Source: Acidobacteriota bacterium
GTDB lineage: Bacteria; Acidobacteriota; UBA6911; RPQK01; JAJDTT01
Length of the DNA: 64,000 nucleotides
Direction of reading: 5' to 3'
Assembly: GCA_028874215.1 (NCBI GenBank)
Contig: JAPPLF010000042.1
Location: forward strand, 144,146-208,145
Part shown: piece after piece, positions 1 through 9,196 of the stretch
How positions within the stretch are numbered: position 1 is the first letter of the stretch
Layout: each line of letters starts with the position of its first letter
Made by a program: the position numbers and the translations under genes
Notes under the pieces: generated by a model
Seen by the model: the letters and a program-made list of their open reading frames with translations, nothing else
Told to the model about the DNA's origin: nothing
Database searches by the model: none

Positions 1-201
1 GGGTCCCCTCCCGGGCGTCAGGAGGTAGCGGATCCCCTCGCCGTCCCGGACCACCCACCGGCTGATGGCCCGATCGAACTCTCGAAGCAACAGCCTGCTG
101 GGGCCGGCGAGAAGGGGAGAACAGACGGGCAAGAGAGCCGGAAATGAGAGGAGCAAGAGGCAGCAGACCTTCGGCCTGCAAAATATAAGATTCTTGTCCA
201 T
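1..201 (-). CDS. Exported protein of unknown function, N-terminal part only
   Basis: The first 67 codons of a minus-strand gene run off the left edge. It starts at ATG 201 with a good ribosome site (GGAGG, 5 nt before the ATG). The N-terminus is a typical signal peptide: a basic start (MDKNLIFCRPK), a leucine-rich core (CLLLLSFPALLPV) and a likely cleavage after LLAGP. After it comes LLREFDRAISRWVVRDGEGI, which I cannot assign to a family. The gene is divergent from the propeller protein at 286, with an 84-bp shared upstream region. The signal peptide and ribosome site make it real; the function is unknown. Confidence 0.75.
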   Translation of the reverse strand, partial: MDKNLIFCRPKVCCLLLLSFPALLPVCSPLLAGPSRLLLREFDRAISRWVVRDGEGIRYLLTPGRGP

Positions 202-285
202 TTGATCCTCCACTTGGCGGGCGGTTCCCTTCCGGACGGCGCGGTCAGGAATACTGCAATACAATTCAGTATACGGAGAGTGAAC

Positions 286-1842
286 ATGACAACCAATCGT
301 CGCACCTTTTTGAATCGGATCCCCTGGATAACGGCCGCCGCCATGCAACCGGTCGCGCTTGCCCGCGCGGGCCCGAAGAGCACCGATGAACCCGTTTCCA
401 TAGGGTCGCGCCGCGAGTTGTTCCTGGACGACTTCATGATCGAGCAACTCTCAGGTAAAGCCCGGCTTCGGCTTCATCATCCGGCCTTTCGCGAGGTCGT
501 GATCGAACATGATGCCCCTTGGGAAGGAAACGCCAGCGGATCCCACACCGTACTCCGGGATGGCGACGGCTACCGCATGTACTATCGCGGTTGGAACTTC
601 AAGACCCTCCCGGGAAAACTCGTATTCGACGGCACGCCGGTCACCTGTCTTGCCCGGAGCCGGGATGGAATTCACTGGGTCAAGCCCGACCTCGGCATCG
701 TCGAATACCAGGGATCGAAACAGAACAACATCATTCTGGATGGAATCGGCACCCATAATTTCATGCCGGTGATCGACGAGAACCCGGCCTGCCCCAGGGA
801 GGAACGGTACAAGGCATTGGCCGGCATCAAGCGAGAGGGCGGACTGTTCGCCTACAAATCCCCGGACGGCGTCCACTGGTCCTTGATGCAGGAAAAACCG
901 GTGATCACCAACGGCGCGTTCGATTCCGCCAACCTTGCCTTCTGGGATCCCACCATCGGCCGGTACCGTGCCTACTGGCGAACCTTCACCGGCGGCGTCA
1001 CCGAAAAGGACAATTGGAAGCCGGCCGGCTTCCGGGCCATTCGTACCGCTACTTCCGGGAATTTCCTTGACTGGGACAACCATGCCGATTTGACCTATTT
1101 CGATTCTCCCGAAGAGCACTTGTATATAAACAACGTGGCGCCCTACTATCGGGCGCCCCACATCCTGGTGGGAACGCCGCAGCGATATATCGAACGAGGT
1201 TGGTCCGCTTCGATGAGAGCTCTTCCGGACCTGGAGAAACGGGAATTGAGAGCCAGCTCGCATCTACGCTATGGGACGGCTTTGACCGAAACCCTGATCA
1301 TGGCAAGCCGTGATGGTGTGAAGTTCAAGCGCTGGAATGAAGGTTTCATTCGACCGGGCATACAACGTGACGATTCGTGGTATTACGCTCACCAGACAGT
1401 GGCCTGGCAGATGCTGGAAACCAAAGCGGCCCGGGCCGGAGCCCCCAATGAACTGTCTTTTTATGCCTCCTCGGGTTATTGGCACGGCAAGGGTGGAAAG
1501 ATGAGCCGCTACACCCTGCGCCTGGATGGATTCGTCTCAGCCTCGGCGCCGATGCGAGGCGGCGAGTTGCTGACCCGGGTCTTGAAGTTCGAAGGAAGCA
1601 AGCTGAGGCTGAACTTCGCCACCTCGGCGGCGGGCACACTCAAAGTTGAAATGCAGGACGCCGAGGGCCGTCCGATCCCCGGCTACTCGTTGCCGGAAGC
1701 GGATGAGACCTTCGGGAATGAGATCGACCGAACGGTTTCCTGGAACGGTTCCACGGACGTGAGCAGGATTGCGGGTCAGGCGATTCGCTTGCGCTTTATC
1801 CTGCAAGACGCCGATCTGTATGCGTTTCAGTTCGGGGAATGA
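286..1842 (+). CDS. Tat-exported glycosidase-like beta-propeller protein (paralogue 1)
   Basis: A 518-aa exported protein. The start at ATG 286 is preferred over an upstream in-frame start at 202 because it has a ribosome site (GGAGAG) and begins a twin-arginine-type signal (NRRTFLNRIPWITAAAMQP). Recurrent SRDGIHW and SPDGVHW blocks, GDGYRMYYRGW and FWDPTIGRYRAYWR are typical of five-bladed-propeller proteins related to GH32/43-type glycosidases and widespread in planctomycetes and acidobacteria. The C-terminal ~110 residues (LRLNFATSAAGTLKVEMQD onward) look like a beta-sandwich. It is closely similar along its length to the broken gene at 7625 and more distantly to 10348-12024. The 3' end overlaps the convergent ASPIC/UnbV gene by 16 bp. 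Substrate and catalytic residues are not established. Confidence 0.85.
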   Translation: MTTNRRTFLNRIPWITAAAMQPVALARAGPKSTDEPVSIGSRRELFLDDFMIEQLSGKARLRLHHPAFREVVIEHDAPWEGNASGSHTVLRDGDGYRMYYRGWNFKTLPGKLVFDGTPVTCLARSRDGIHWVKPDLGIVEYQGSKQNNIILDGIGTHNFMPVIDENPACPREERYKALAGIKREGGLFAYKSPDGVHWSLMQEKPVITNGAFDSANLAFWDPTIGRYRAYWRTFTGGVTEKDNWKPAGFRAIRTATSGNFLDWDNHADLTYFDSPEEHLYINNVAPYYRAPHILVGTPQRYIERGWSASMRALPDLEKRELRASSHLRYGTALTETLIMASRDGVKFKRWNEGFIRPGIQRDDSWYYAHQTVAWQMLETKAARAGAPNELSFYASSGYWHGKGGKMSRYTLRLDGFVSASAPMRGGELLTRVLKFEGSKLRLNFATSAAGTLKVEMQDAEGRPIPGYSLPEADETFGNEIDRTVSWNGSTDVSRIAGQAIRLRFILQDADLYAFQFGE

Positions 1843-3608
1843 GTTTCGGAGCCAACGCCGATCTCATCCCTTGAGTCTGGTGACTCATTTTTGCCCCTGA
1901 CCGGAACTCCTGCCGCGGCTGCTGTCGCCGGCTGGTTGGTGCTTCCTTCCTCCACCACGACGATCTGCCGGGGTTGAAGCTCTCGCAGATGATCTCGGAT
2001 TCCACTTGGCCAGTGAACCGTGATCTCGACCTTGCCCTGATATTCTCCCAGGCCGAAGTGAACTCGATAGTCGCTGGCCGAAAGATAGCTGCCGGCTGAG
2101 GTGACCTGGGAGACCCGGCGTTTCTCGCCAGATTTGATCTCTACCAGAGCCCCGAAGCCGTTTCGGTTGGATTTATTGCCGACCAGTCTCAATTGCAGCC
2201 AGGTATTTTCGTTGCCTCCCTCGTTGCGCAACAGCACCGGGCTTCCGCCGCAATTGCTGACCAGCACATCCAGATCGCCGTCATTGTCGTAATCCGCCCA
2301 GGCCAGACCCCGGCTGACCTGGGGTACCGTCAATACTTCGCCACGCTCAGAGGTGACGTCCTCGAACAGGCCGCCGGCGTTCTCCAGCAGAAGTTTGGGT
2401 TGCCGGTAAGAGGCCCCTGCTCTCAGTTGGGCCGCGTTGTCCATAATGTGGCCATTGGCGACAACCAGGTCCGGATCCGAATCGTTGTCCACGTCGATCA
2501 AACCCAGCCCAAAACCCACAAAGGGCCGGCTGGGAGCCAGAACGCCGGCACGGGAGCTCATGTCTTCAAAAAAGCCGTCACCCATGTTCTTGTAGAGGGC
2601 CAGGTATTCCAGGTCCAGATTGGTCACCGCCAGATCGAGAAGCCCGTCCCCGTCGTAGTCTCCGGCGACGACTCCCATGCCTGCCTGCGGCTCTCCGTTC
2701 TCGTCCAGAGCGGTTCCGGTCAACAGCCCCACCTCGGAAAAGGATCCATCTCCCTGGTTCCTGAAGAGGAAATTGTCGACTCCGTCGTTGGCCACGTAAA
2801 TGTCGACCAGGCCGTCCCGGTCAAAATCCAGTGGCGCCACCCCCAGACCCTTCCCCGCAAACTGAGCCACGCGAGCCTTGTGACCCACCTCGGCAAAGGT
2901 GCCGTCGCCCTGGTTTCGATAGAGGACGTCAGGGACGCCGTTGAAGGCCTCGGGACCACAGGTGGCCACCATGGGTCCGTGTTTGCAGATCGGATTGTTT
3001 TTATCGAGTGAATGATCTGTGTAACCAACGACATAGAGATCCAGGAAACCGTCATTGTCATAATCGAAGAAGGCGGCACTGGAGCTCCATCGTCCGTCGC
3101 CTCCCACACCCGCCGCCAGCGACCGGTTGCGAAAGGTTCCGTTTCCATTATTGCGATAAAGAAGATCGGGACCGGCAAAATTGGTGATGAAGAGATCGTC
3201 GAATCCGTCGTTGTCGTAATCGCCGACGGCGACGCCCATTCCGTAGTACCGGTTGGATTCAATTCCGGCCTGGGCGGTCACCTTCCGGAAGGTGCCGTCA
3301 CCCCGGTTTCGATAAAGGGAGTGATCGAAGGAGAGGTTCTTGTCGGTACCCGGAGTCCAACCGCCGTTGATGAGCAGAATGTCCTGGTAGCCGTCTCTGT
3401 CAAAATCGATAAAACCGCATCCTGATCCCACCGTTGCTACGGCGTATCTCTTGGGAGTCGGCGAATTTTGGTGCAGGAAACGGATACCGGCTTGTGCGGT
3501 CACATCCCGAAAGGTTATTGAGGAGCCGGAGTCGGGAGCTTCACCCAGGGCCCAGGCTTCGACGGCCAGCAGCGGGAAAAGCACTGCGGTCATGAGTCGA
3601 CGCGGCAT
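1827..3608 (-). CDS. CRTAC1-family FG-GAP/VCBS repeat protein with ASPIC/UnbV domain
   Basis: A 593-aa secreted protein. It has a signal peptide (MPRRLMTAVLFPLLAVEAWA), then FRDVTAQAGI, then about seven calcium-binding-type repeats of the form DFDRDGYQD or DYDNDGDLD (FG-GAP/VCBS propeller). The C-terminal ASPIC/UnbV domain is seen from NTWLQLRLVGNKSNRNGFGA to TVHWPSGIRDHLRELQPRQ. Such proteins are extracellular calcium-dependent adhesion or scaffold proteins; no catalysis is known. It begins immediately after the TPR gene: TAG at 3611-3609 is followed directly by ATG at 3608, so the two are translationally coupled. This CRTAC1-TPR pairing is recurrent in Acidobacteriota and Planctomycetota. 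No separate ribosome site is evident, fitting coupling. Confidence 0.93.
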   Translation of the reverse strand: MPRRLMTAVLFPLLAVEAWALGEAPDSGSSITFRDVTAQAGIRFLHQNSPTPKRYAVATVGSGCGFIDFDRDGYQDILLINGGWTPGTDKNLSFDHSLYRNRGDGTFRKVTAQAGIESNRYYGMGVAVGDYDNDGFDDLFITNFAGPDLLYRNNGNGTFRNRSLAAGVGGDGRWSSSAAFFDYDNDGFLDLYVVGYTDHSLDKNNPICKHGPMVATCGPEAFNGVPDVLYRNQGDGTFAEVGHKARVAQFAGKGLGVAPLDFDRDGLVDIYVANDGVDNFLFRNQGDGSFSEVGLLTGTALDENGEPQAGMGVVAGDYDGDGLLDLAVTNLDLEYLALYKNMGDGFFEDMSSRAGVLAPSRPFVGFGLGLIDVDNDSDPDLVVANGHIMDNAAQLRAGASYRQPKLLLENAGGLFEDVTSERGEVLTVPQVSRGLAWADYDNDGDLDVLVSNCGGSPVLLRNEGGNENTWLQLRLVGNKSNRNGFGALVEIKSGEKRRVSQVTSAGSYLSASDYRVHFGLGEYQGKVEITVHWPSGIRDHLRELQPRQIVVVEEGSTNQPATAAAAGVPVRGKNESPDSRDEIGVGSETHSPN

Positions 3609-5207
3609 CTAATCGGGTTTCCCTCCGCCGGACAGCCGGAAGTAGATCTCTCTTTCTCTTTCGGCCTCATGAGCGGCCCCGATCTTGGGCAGCGTCGTGG
3701 CCAGATTCAAGTGCGGGATGGGGTCGTCCGGGTCCATTTCCACGGCCCGGCGATAAGCTTGGACGGCGCCCTGAAAGTCATCCCGTTTGAAGAGCAGATT
3801 GCCCAGGAAGTTGTGGTAGTCCGCATTCGTCGGGTTCAATTCGATGGCCGTCCTGACGGCGTCGAGGGAGCCGGCCACATGAGTCTGCTCCAGGAGTCTG
3901 GCCAGCACGAAGTGGTACCGCGCGTCAAGCGGATACACCTGAATCGCCTGGCGAATCCAATCGGCCGCACGTTGGCGGTTCCCCCTTTCGGTATCGATTT
4001 GGGCCAATCGATAGAAACCCAGATCCATGTCGGGGGAAGCCTCAACGGATTCGAGGAAGGCCGCATACGCCTTCTCCGGCGCAGCCTGCTTGGACAAGAG
4101 GTCCACTCCCTGCGCGTATAGCCTTGGGCCTCTGTTCTCCACCGCCAGCCGTTCCCGGGCGGCCGTCCTCAGAGATTGGAATCGTTTCAGAGCGGCTGCC
4201 GCTTTCTCCTTCATCCCCAATTTGCGGAATGCATCCGCCAGCAGAAAATGGGGTTCCACATAGTCCGGGCTGCCTTGCAAAGCCAGCTCCAGTTGTTCCA
4301 CCGCTTTCTCATGCTCCCCCAGTTTGAGGAGTACAAAGCCCAGGCTCTTGTGAACGTCCGGTCGAACCAATCCTGACGAGATCGCCAACTCCAGGTGCTC
4401 AACGGCCAGGCCAAAGGTCTTGTGATCGGCGCTGTAAAGTAAACCCAACTCCAGGCGGGCCTCGGCGAACGAGGGGGCCAGGGCAACGGCCTGCTCCAAT
4501 GCAGCTTGCGATTCCTCGAATTGCATCAGCCCCTTGTGGCTGACTCCCAGGAGGTAATGTCCGTAGCTGTCGCCGGGGTCCAGCGTGAGGCCCTTCCGAG
4601 CCAGAGCCAGCGCCTGATCATGCTGGCCCTCCCGGACGTATATCCGGCACAGTAAGCGAATACAGGGGAGAGACTCCGGATGCCGTTCCAGAAAGGCCCG
4701 CAGCACTTGAATGGCTTCTCTGGCTTGCTTACAGTGGAACAAAACCGAGGCTAGGGCGAGCGGATATAGATCCGAGTCCTCATCCAGGTGTCTGCTCTTC
4801 CAATATTGGGCGATGGCTTTCCGGAACTGGTTTTGGGCCTGGTAGAGGATTCCCAACTGATAATTGAGCATGGGATCCTGAGGGTTCGAGCGCAGACGAT
4901 CCTGCAACACCCGCACAGCCTGCTCCGGTGATTTCTGCTCAAACGCCCATTTGGGGAGCGTCTGGTTCGCCGCGCCGCAGACTTCTTGGGAGCGGATGGT
5001 CCAGGAATCCCCGGATCGATTCTGCTGAGACCGGGCCCCGGTCCCAGCCAGAATGAGGAAGACCAACAGGCTGGACGCAATAACAGGCCACACCGGATAT
5101 CTCGGGTCCTGCTTGCATCGTCGCAACAGCCCCTTTCGTTCGAGGCTGTCCGTGACCGGAATCCGGTGCGAGAACAGATCGCGCGCGAAGGATGGGTGAT
5201 TCCCCAT
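3609..5207 (-). CDS. Membrane-anchored tetratricopeptide repeat protein
   Basis: A 532-aa protein. A basic cytoplasmic N-terminus is followed by one membrane segment at about residues 40-58 (PVWPVIASSLLVFLILAGTG), then many TPR units from about residue 85 to the end. Examples are NYQLGILYQAQNQFRKAIAQ, LGFVLLKLGEHEKAVEQLE and HNFLGNLLFKRDDFQGAVQA. TPRs bind proteins, so this is probably a periplasmic partner of the ASPIC/UnbV protein encoded immediately downstream in the same transcript. The start at ATG 5207 has no strong ribosome site, and slightly different starts are possible upstream of the membrane segment. It is divergent from the ceramidase-like gene at 5414. Confidence 0.9.
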   Translation of the reverse strand: MGNHPSFARDLFSHRIPVTDSLERKGLLRRCKQDPRYPVWPVIASSLLVFLILAGTGARSQQNRSGDSWTIRSQEVCGAANQTLPKWAFEQKSPEQAVRVLQDRLRSNPQDPMLNYQLGILYQAQNQFRKAIAQYWKSRHLDEDSDLYPLALASVLFHCKQAREAIQVLRAFLERHPESLPCIRLLCRIYVREGQHDQALALARKGLTLDPGDSYGHYLLGVSHKGLMQFEESQAALEQAVALAPSFAEARLELGLLYSADHKTFGLAVEHLELAISSGLVRPDVHKSLGFVLLKLGEHEKAVEQLELALQGSPDYVEPHFLLADAFRKLGMKEKAAAALKRFQSLRTAARERLAVENRGPRLYAQGVDLLSKQAAPEKAYAAFLESVEASPDMDLGFYRLAQIDTERGNRQRAADWIRQAIQVYPLDARYHFVLARLLEQTHVAGSLDAVRTAIELNPTNADYHNFLGNLLFKRDDFQGAVQAYRRAVEMDPDDPIPHLNLATTLPKIGAAHEAEREREIYFRLSGGGKPD

Positions 5208-5413
5208 AATATGTTGACATTACCTGGAAGGGCCGGTGGTGAACGCCCTGCGGCGAAACGCGATTTTCACCACTCACTACTCTCTAGCATACAACTGTGG
5301 GGGTCGAATCAGCCATAGACTTGGGGAGAGCCAGTGTTGCCGAATTGTTCGACCTTCAAGCGATCCATATCCGCACCATGTAGCGGTCTTCCACGTCCAG
5401 AAGGGAACATCAC

Positions 5414-7540
5414 ATGAAGCCGCATGCAGCACTTCTTCTGTTTTGCGCCTTGCCGGTATTGACGACAGTGGACGCTTGGGCTGAGTTCAGGGCCGGGGCA
5501 GCGGTGGTGGACGTGACGCCCCTGCAGTTCCCGGTCGTCGTCAACGGCGGCCTCGTCGCCCGCACCGTCGACCAGGTGAAGACCCCATTGAATGCACGGG
5601 CGATCGTGCTCGACGACGGACGGGTGCGTCTCGGGATGGTGGTTGTCGACAGTTGTTTTATGCAGCGTCCGTTCTTGGATGAGGTGAAGCAACTGGCGGC
5701 ACGGCGAACCAAGATCCGAACCGATCGGATGCTCATCTCGGCGACGCATACGCACTCCGCGCCGTCGGTCGCGGATAGCATGGTGCACGCTGACCCGACT
5801 TACCTGCCCTATCTTCCGGGGAGGATCGCTCAAGCCTTGGCCGAGGCGGAAGCCAACCTCGAACCCGCTCAAGTGGGCTGGGCGATCGTGAACGCCGAGA
5901 AATTCACGGCCACGCGGCGCTGGATTCGCCGGCCGGATCGAATTGTCGACGACGTATTCGGCAACCCCACCGTACGCGCGACCATGCACGCCGCCAGCAA
6001 CTGGGACAACGTCACCGGCCCCTCCGGTCCGGAGGATCCGGACCTGTCGCTGATTTCCTTTCAAGCGTTGGACGGCCGCCCGATCGCGGTGCTGGCCAAC
6101 TTTTCCATGCACTACTTTTCGGGCGAGCAGGGCCTCAGCGCGGACTACTTCGGATTGTTCTGCGAAGGGCTGAAGTCCCATCTTGGCAACGACCATGCCG
6201 ACAGCGATCCTCCCTTCGTCGGGATCATGTCGCACGGCTGTAGCGGAGATATCTGGCGGCGCGACTACGCAAAACCCCCGGCCTCCAGGTATGAGCCTAC
6301 GATCGAAGGTTACTCGGCGGAGATGGTGGACCTCGTCCTCGGTGCCTATGGCACGATCGAATATCGCGAGGATCCGGACTTGGCCATGGCCGAGAAGCGA
6401 CTGGAACTCAAGTATCGCGTCCCGGACGGACAGCGCCTGGAGTGGGCCCGCCGAATGGTCGAAGCGATGGGAGACCGGATCCCCAAAGTGAGCGTGGAAG
6501 CCTACGCTCGTGAGCAAATCGTCATGCACGAACGGCAGTCGACCGAAATCGTGGTTCAGGCCGTCCGCATCGGCGACATCGCAGTCGCAACGACTCCCAC
6601 CGAAACCTATGCCCTCACCGGCTTGAAGCTGAAGCTGCAGAGCCCGCTGCCGAAGACCATGGTCATGGACCTGGCCAACGGCGGGGATGGCTACATTCCG
6701 CCACCCGAACAGCATTTTCTCGGAGGCTACAACACGTGGGCGAAACGCGGGGCCGGACTGGAGATCGAGGCCGAGCCGAAAATCACCGAAGTCGCCCTCC
6801 AGTTGTTGGAAACAGTGGCCGCCAGACCCCGGCGTCCGTACCGACAGAGCCGAGGTCCCGCCTTCGACCTCCTCCTGAAGGCCGGACCCGCGGCCTATTG
6901 GAGACTCGATGAATTCACCGGTTCACGGGCCCTGGATTCGTCCGGCCGGGATCGCGACGCGCTGTACGAGCCGGGCGTCGCGTTCTTCCTCGAGGGTCCG
7001 CGCTCGGAGGCTTACTGCCTGGACAATGAGCAGAATCGAGCTGCCCACTTTGCCGGAGGACGGCTGCGTGCGCGAATTGCCGGTCTGGGCGACCGGTACT
7101 CCGTGGTTCTCTGGTTCTGGAATGGGATGCCGACGGATGCACGCGAGGTCAGCGGCTGGATGTTCTCACGGGGGCGGGACCATGGCCTGGAAGGGGACCA
7201 CCTCGGTCTGGGAGGCACGAGCCATGCGGGTAAGCTTGTCGTCCTCCGCGGTGAGAATGGACGGGGAGGCAAGCTGGTGGCGGGTCGGACGGAGATTCGG
7301 CGCTGGACTTGGAATCAGGTTGTGTTCATACGTGACGGTGAAACCGTACGGGTTCATTTGAATGGAGGGCGCCAGCCCGAGATCGAGACCGAGTCAACCG
7401 CAGGTTTTCCCGTCCCGTTCGACCAGTTTTTCTTCGGCGGCCGCTGCGACAATCGGTCCAATTGGGAAGGCCGTCTCGACGAGGTGGCGGTGTTCGACCG
7501 GGCCCTGTCGGCGGAAGAGATCGAGCAGATGGCTCGTTGA
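5414..7540 (+). CDS. Neutral ceramidase-like hydrolase with C-terminal LamG/ConA-like domain
   Basis: A 708-aa secreted protein. The signal peptide is MKPHAALLLFCALPVLTTVDAWA. The N-terminal ~460 residues match the neutral/alkaline non-lysosomal ceramidase superfamily: FRAGAAVVDVTP, RMLISATHTHSAPSV (zinc-site histidines) and IMSHGCSGDIWRRDY. From about residue 480 a lectin-like domain follows: AAYWRLDEFTGSRALDSSG, then SVVLWFWNGMP, WEGRLDEVAVFDRALSAEEI. This is the laminin-G/concanavalin A-like fold often attached to planctomycete and acidobacterial exoenzymes. In this superfamily many bacterial members are annotated ceramidases without a tested substrate; glycolipid or N-acyl amide cleavage is an inference. 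A ribosome site (AAGGGAA) precedes ATG 5414. Its neighbours are propeller proteins on both sides. Confidence 0.85.
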   Translation: MKPHAALLLFCALPVLTTVDAWAEFRAGAAVVDVTPLQFPVVVNGGLVARTVDQVKTPLNARAIVLDDGRVRLGMVVVDSCFMQRPFLDEVKQLAARRTKIRTDRMLISATHTHSAPSVADSMVHADPTYLPYLPGRIAQALAEAEANLEPAQVGWAIVNAEKFTATRRWIRRPDRIVDDVFGNPTVRATMHAASNWDNVTGPSGPEDPDLSLISFQALDGRPIAVLANFSMHYFSGEQGLSADYFGLFCEGLKSHLGNDHADSDPPFVGIMSHGCSGDIWRRDYAKPPASRYEPTIEGYSAEMVDLVLGAYGTIEYREDPDLAMAEKRLELKYRVPDGQRLEWARRMVEAMGDRIPKVSVEAYAREQIVMHERQSTEIVVQAVRIGDIAVATTPTETYALTGLKLKLQSPLPKTMVMDLANGGDGYIPPPEQHFLGGYNTWAKRGAGLEIEAEPKITEVALQLLETVAARPRRPYRQSRGPAFDLLLKAGPAAYWRLDEFTGSRALDSSGRDRDALYEPGVAFFLEGPRSEAYCLDNEQNRAAHFAGGRLRARIAGLGDRYSVVLWFWNGMPTDAREVSGWMFSRGRDHGLEGDHLGLGGTSHAGKLVVLRGENGRGGKLVAGRTEIRRWTWNQVVFIRDGETVRVHLNGGRQPEIETESTAGFPVPFDQFFFGGRCDNRSNWEGRLDEVAVFDRALSAEEIEQMAR

Positions 7541-7624
7541 CCGCCGAACCTTTACTCCTGCACCCGTTGGAAGGCGGGGAGCTTGGCCTTGTCCGGATGT
7601 AATTTCAATTGAATGGGTTTTCCA

Positions 7625-9178
7625 ATGAACCAGAAAAGAAGAGAGTTCCTGCAATCTGCGGCGCTGGGGTTCACGGCCCTGGCTCCCTTGACTTCCTGCG
7701 CCGGCAAGCAAGGGAGGCAGACCCTGATCGACGTCGGCTCGCGGCGCGAGCTGTTTGTCGACGACTTTCTCATTGAACGGTTTGAGGGGAAGGCCGAAAC
7801 GAGGCTGCACCACCCCATTCCGCGTGAGATCGCACTTGTCCACGATGCGCCTTGGGAAGGCACCAGCAGTGGTTATCATACCGTTTTTCAGGATGGCGAC
7901 CTCTACCGGATGTACTATCGCGGGTCACAGCTCGAGGTGAAAGACGGCCGACTCATCACGAATCGCCACAAAACGGTCTAGTGCTACGCGGAGAGCCGGG
8001 ACGGAATCGTTTGGACGAAACCGGTCCTGGGCCGGTTTGAGTTCAACGGGTCGAAGCAGAACAACATCGTGTGGGACGGTGTGGGCACTCACAACTTCAC
8101 ACCGTTCAAGGACACTCGCCCGAACTGTCCTGCCGAGGCCCTCTACAAGGGGCTGGGTGGGCTCCGGGGAGAAGGCGGCCTGTTCGCATTCAAGTCGCCT
8201 GACGGTATCCATTGGTCGCTGATGAGCGACACCCCGGTCATTACCAACGGAGCGTTCGATTCCCAGAATCTGGCTTTCTGGGATCCGACACTTGGGAAGT
8301 ACCGGGCTTACTGGCGGACTTTCACGCAGGGGACCACGACGGAAAAGGTCTGGAAGCCGGCCGGCCACCGAGCCATCCGCACGGGATCATCCAGCGACTT
8401 TCTCAACTGGGGTGACGAAGCCGACCTGACCTACGAGGACTCGCCCGGCGAGCATCTCTACACGAATCAGGTCAAACTCTACTACCGGGCGCCGCACATC
8501 CTGATCGGCTTTCCGGTGCGTTATATCGAACGTGGCTGGTCCGATTCGATGCGTGCCTTGCCGGAGCGTGAACACCGCGAAATGCGAGCCGAGGCCAACC
8601 TGCGATACGGCACGGCGATCACGGAAGCGCTGCTCATGGCCAGCCGCGACGGCGTGAGATTCAAACGGTGGAACGAAGCCTTCCTGCGTCCCGGAATCGA
8701 GCGGCAGGACACCTGGAACTACAGCCAGCAGTTCACGGCTTGGCATGTCGTCGAAACCAAGTCGGAACTCAAGGGAGCGCCGAACGAGCTGTCGCTGTAC
8801 GCGAAGGAGGGTGGCTGGACCGGGACCAGTTGTGCGATGCGGCGTTACACCCTTCGCCTCGACGGCTTCGTCTCGGTGAGCGCCCCGATGAGTGGCGGCG
8901 TATTGGTGACGAAGCCGCTCACCTTTTCGGGACGAGAACTTCGCCTGAACTTCGCCACCTCCGCCGCTGGTGGTATCCGCGTCGCACTGCGGCGTCCCGA
9001 CGGATCGCCGATACCGGGATACTCAATGGCGGACTGCAATGAGGTCTTCGGCGACACGCTTGACCGTGCCGTCACCTGGAAATCGGGCAGCGATGTGGGC
9101 AGGTTGGCCGGAACGCCGGTCCGGCTCCACTTCCAACTGAAGGATGCGGATCTGTATGCGTTTCAGTTTGTGGCTTGA
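7625..9178 (+). pseudogene. Glycosidase-like beta-propeller lipoprotein (paralogue 2), interrupted by one in-frame TAG
   Basis: Full-length paralogue of the protein at 286-1842, broken only at codon 119 by TAG (7979-7981). Before it: a signal with both a twin-arginine motif (KRREFLQSAALGF) and a lipobox-like LTSC. After it the same frame continues without gap: CYAESRDGIVW aligns with CLARSRDGIHW of paralogue 1, and the TAG stands where paralogue 1 has the Thr of PVTCLAR. The frame then stays intact and similar to the stop at 9178 (SPDGIHWSLMSDTP, DADLYAFQF). It is therefore a very recent nonsense mutation, a sequencing error, or a read-through or suppressed codon. The downstream part could restart at GTG 8069 but would lack signal and first blades. 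Confidence 0.85.
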
Positions 9179-9196
9179 CGGGCCCCATTTGCTCGA

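Noticed and set aside
5208-5413. Promoter from TTGACA at 5214-5219 for the ceramidase-like gene
   Set aside because: The -35 match is perfect but no acceptable -10 lies 16-19 bp downstream, and the distance to ATG 5414 is large.
8069-9178. Separate functional gene after the TAG of the second propeller
   Set aside because: It would start at GTG in the middle of a propeller blade, with no signal peptide or ribosome site; better read as the tail of one interrupted gene.
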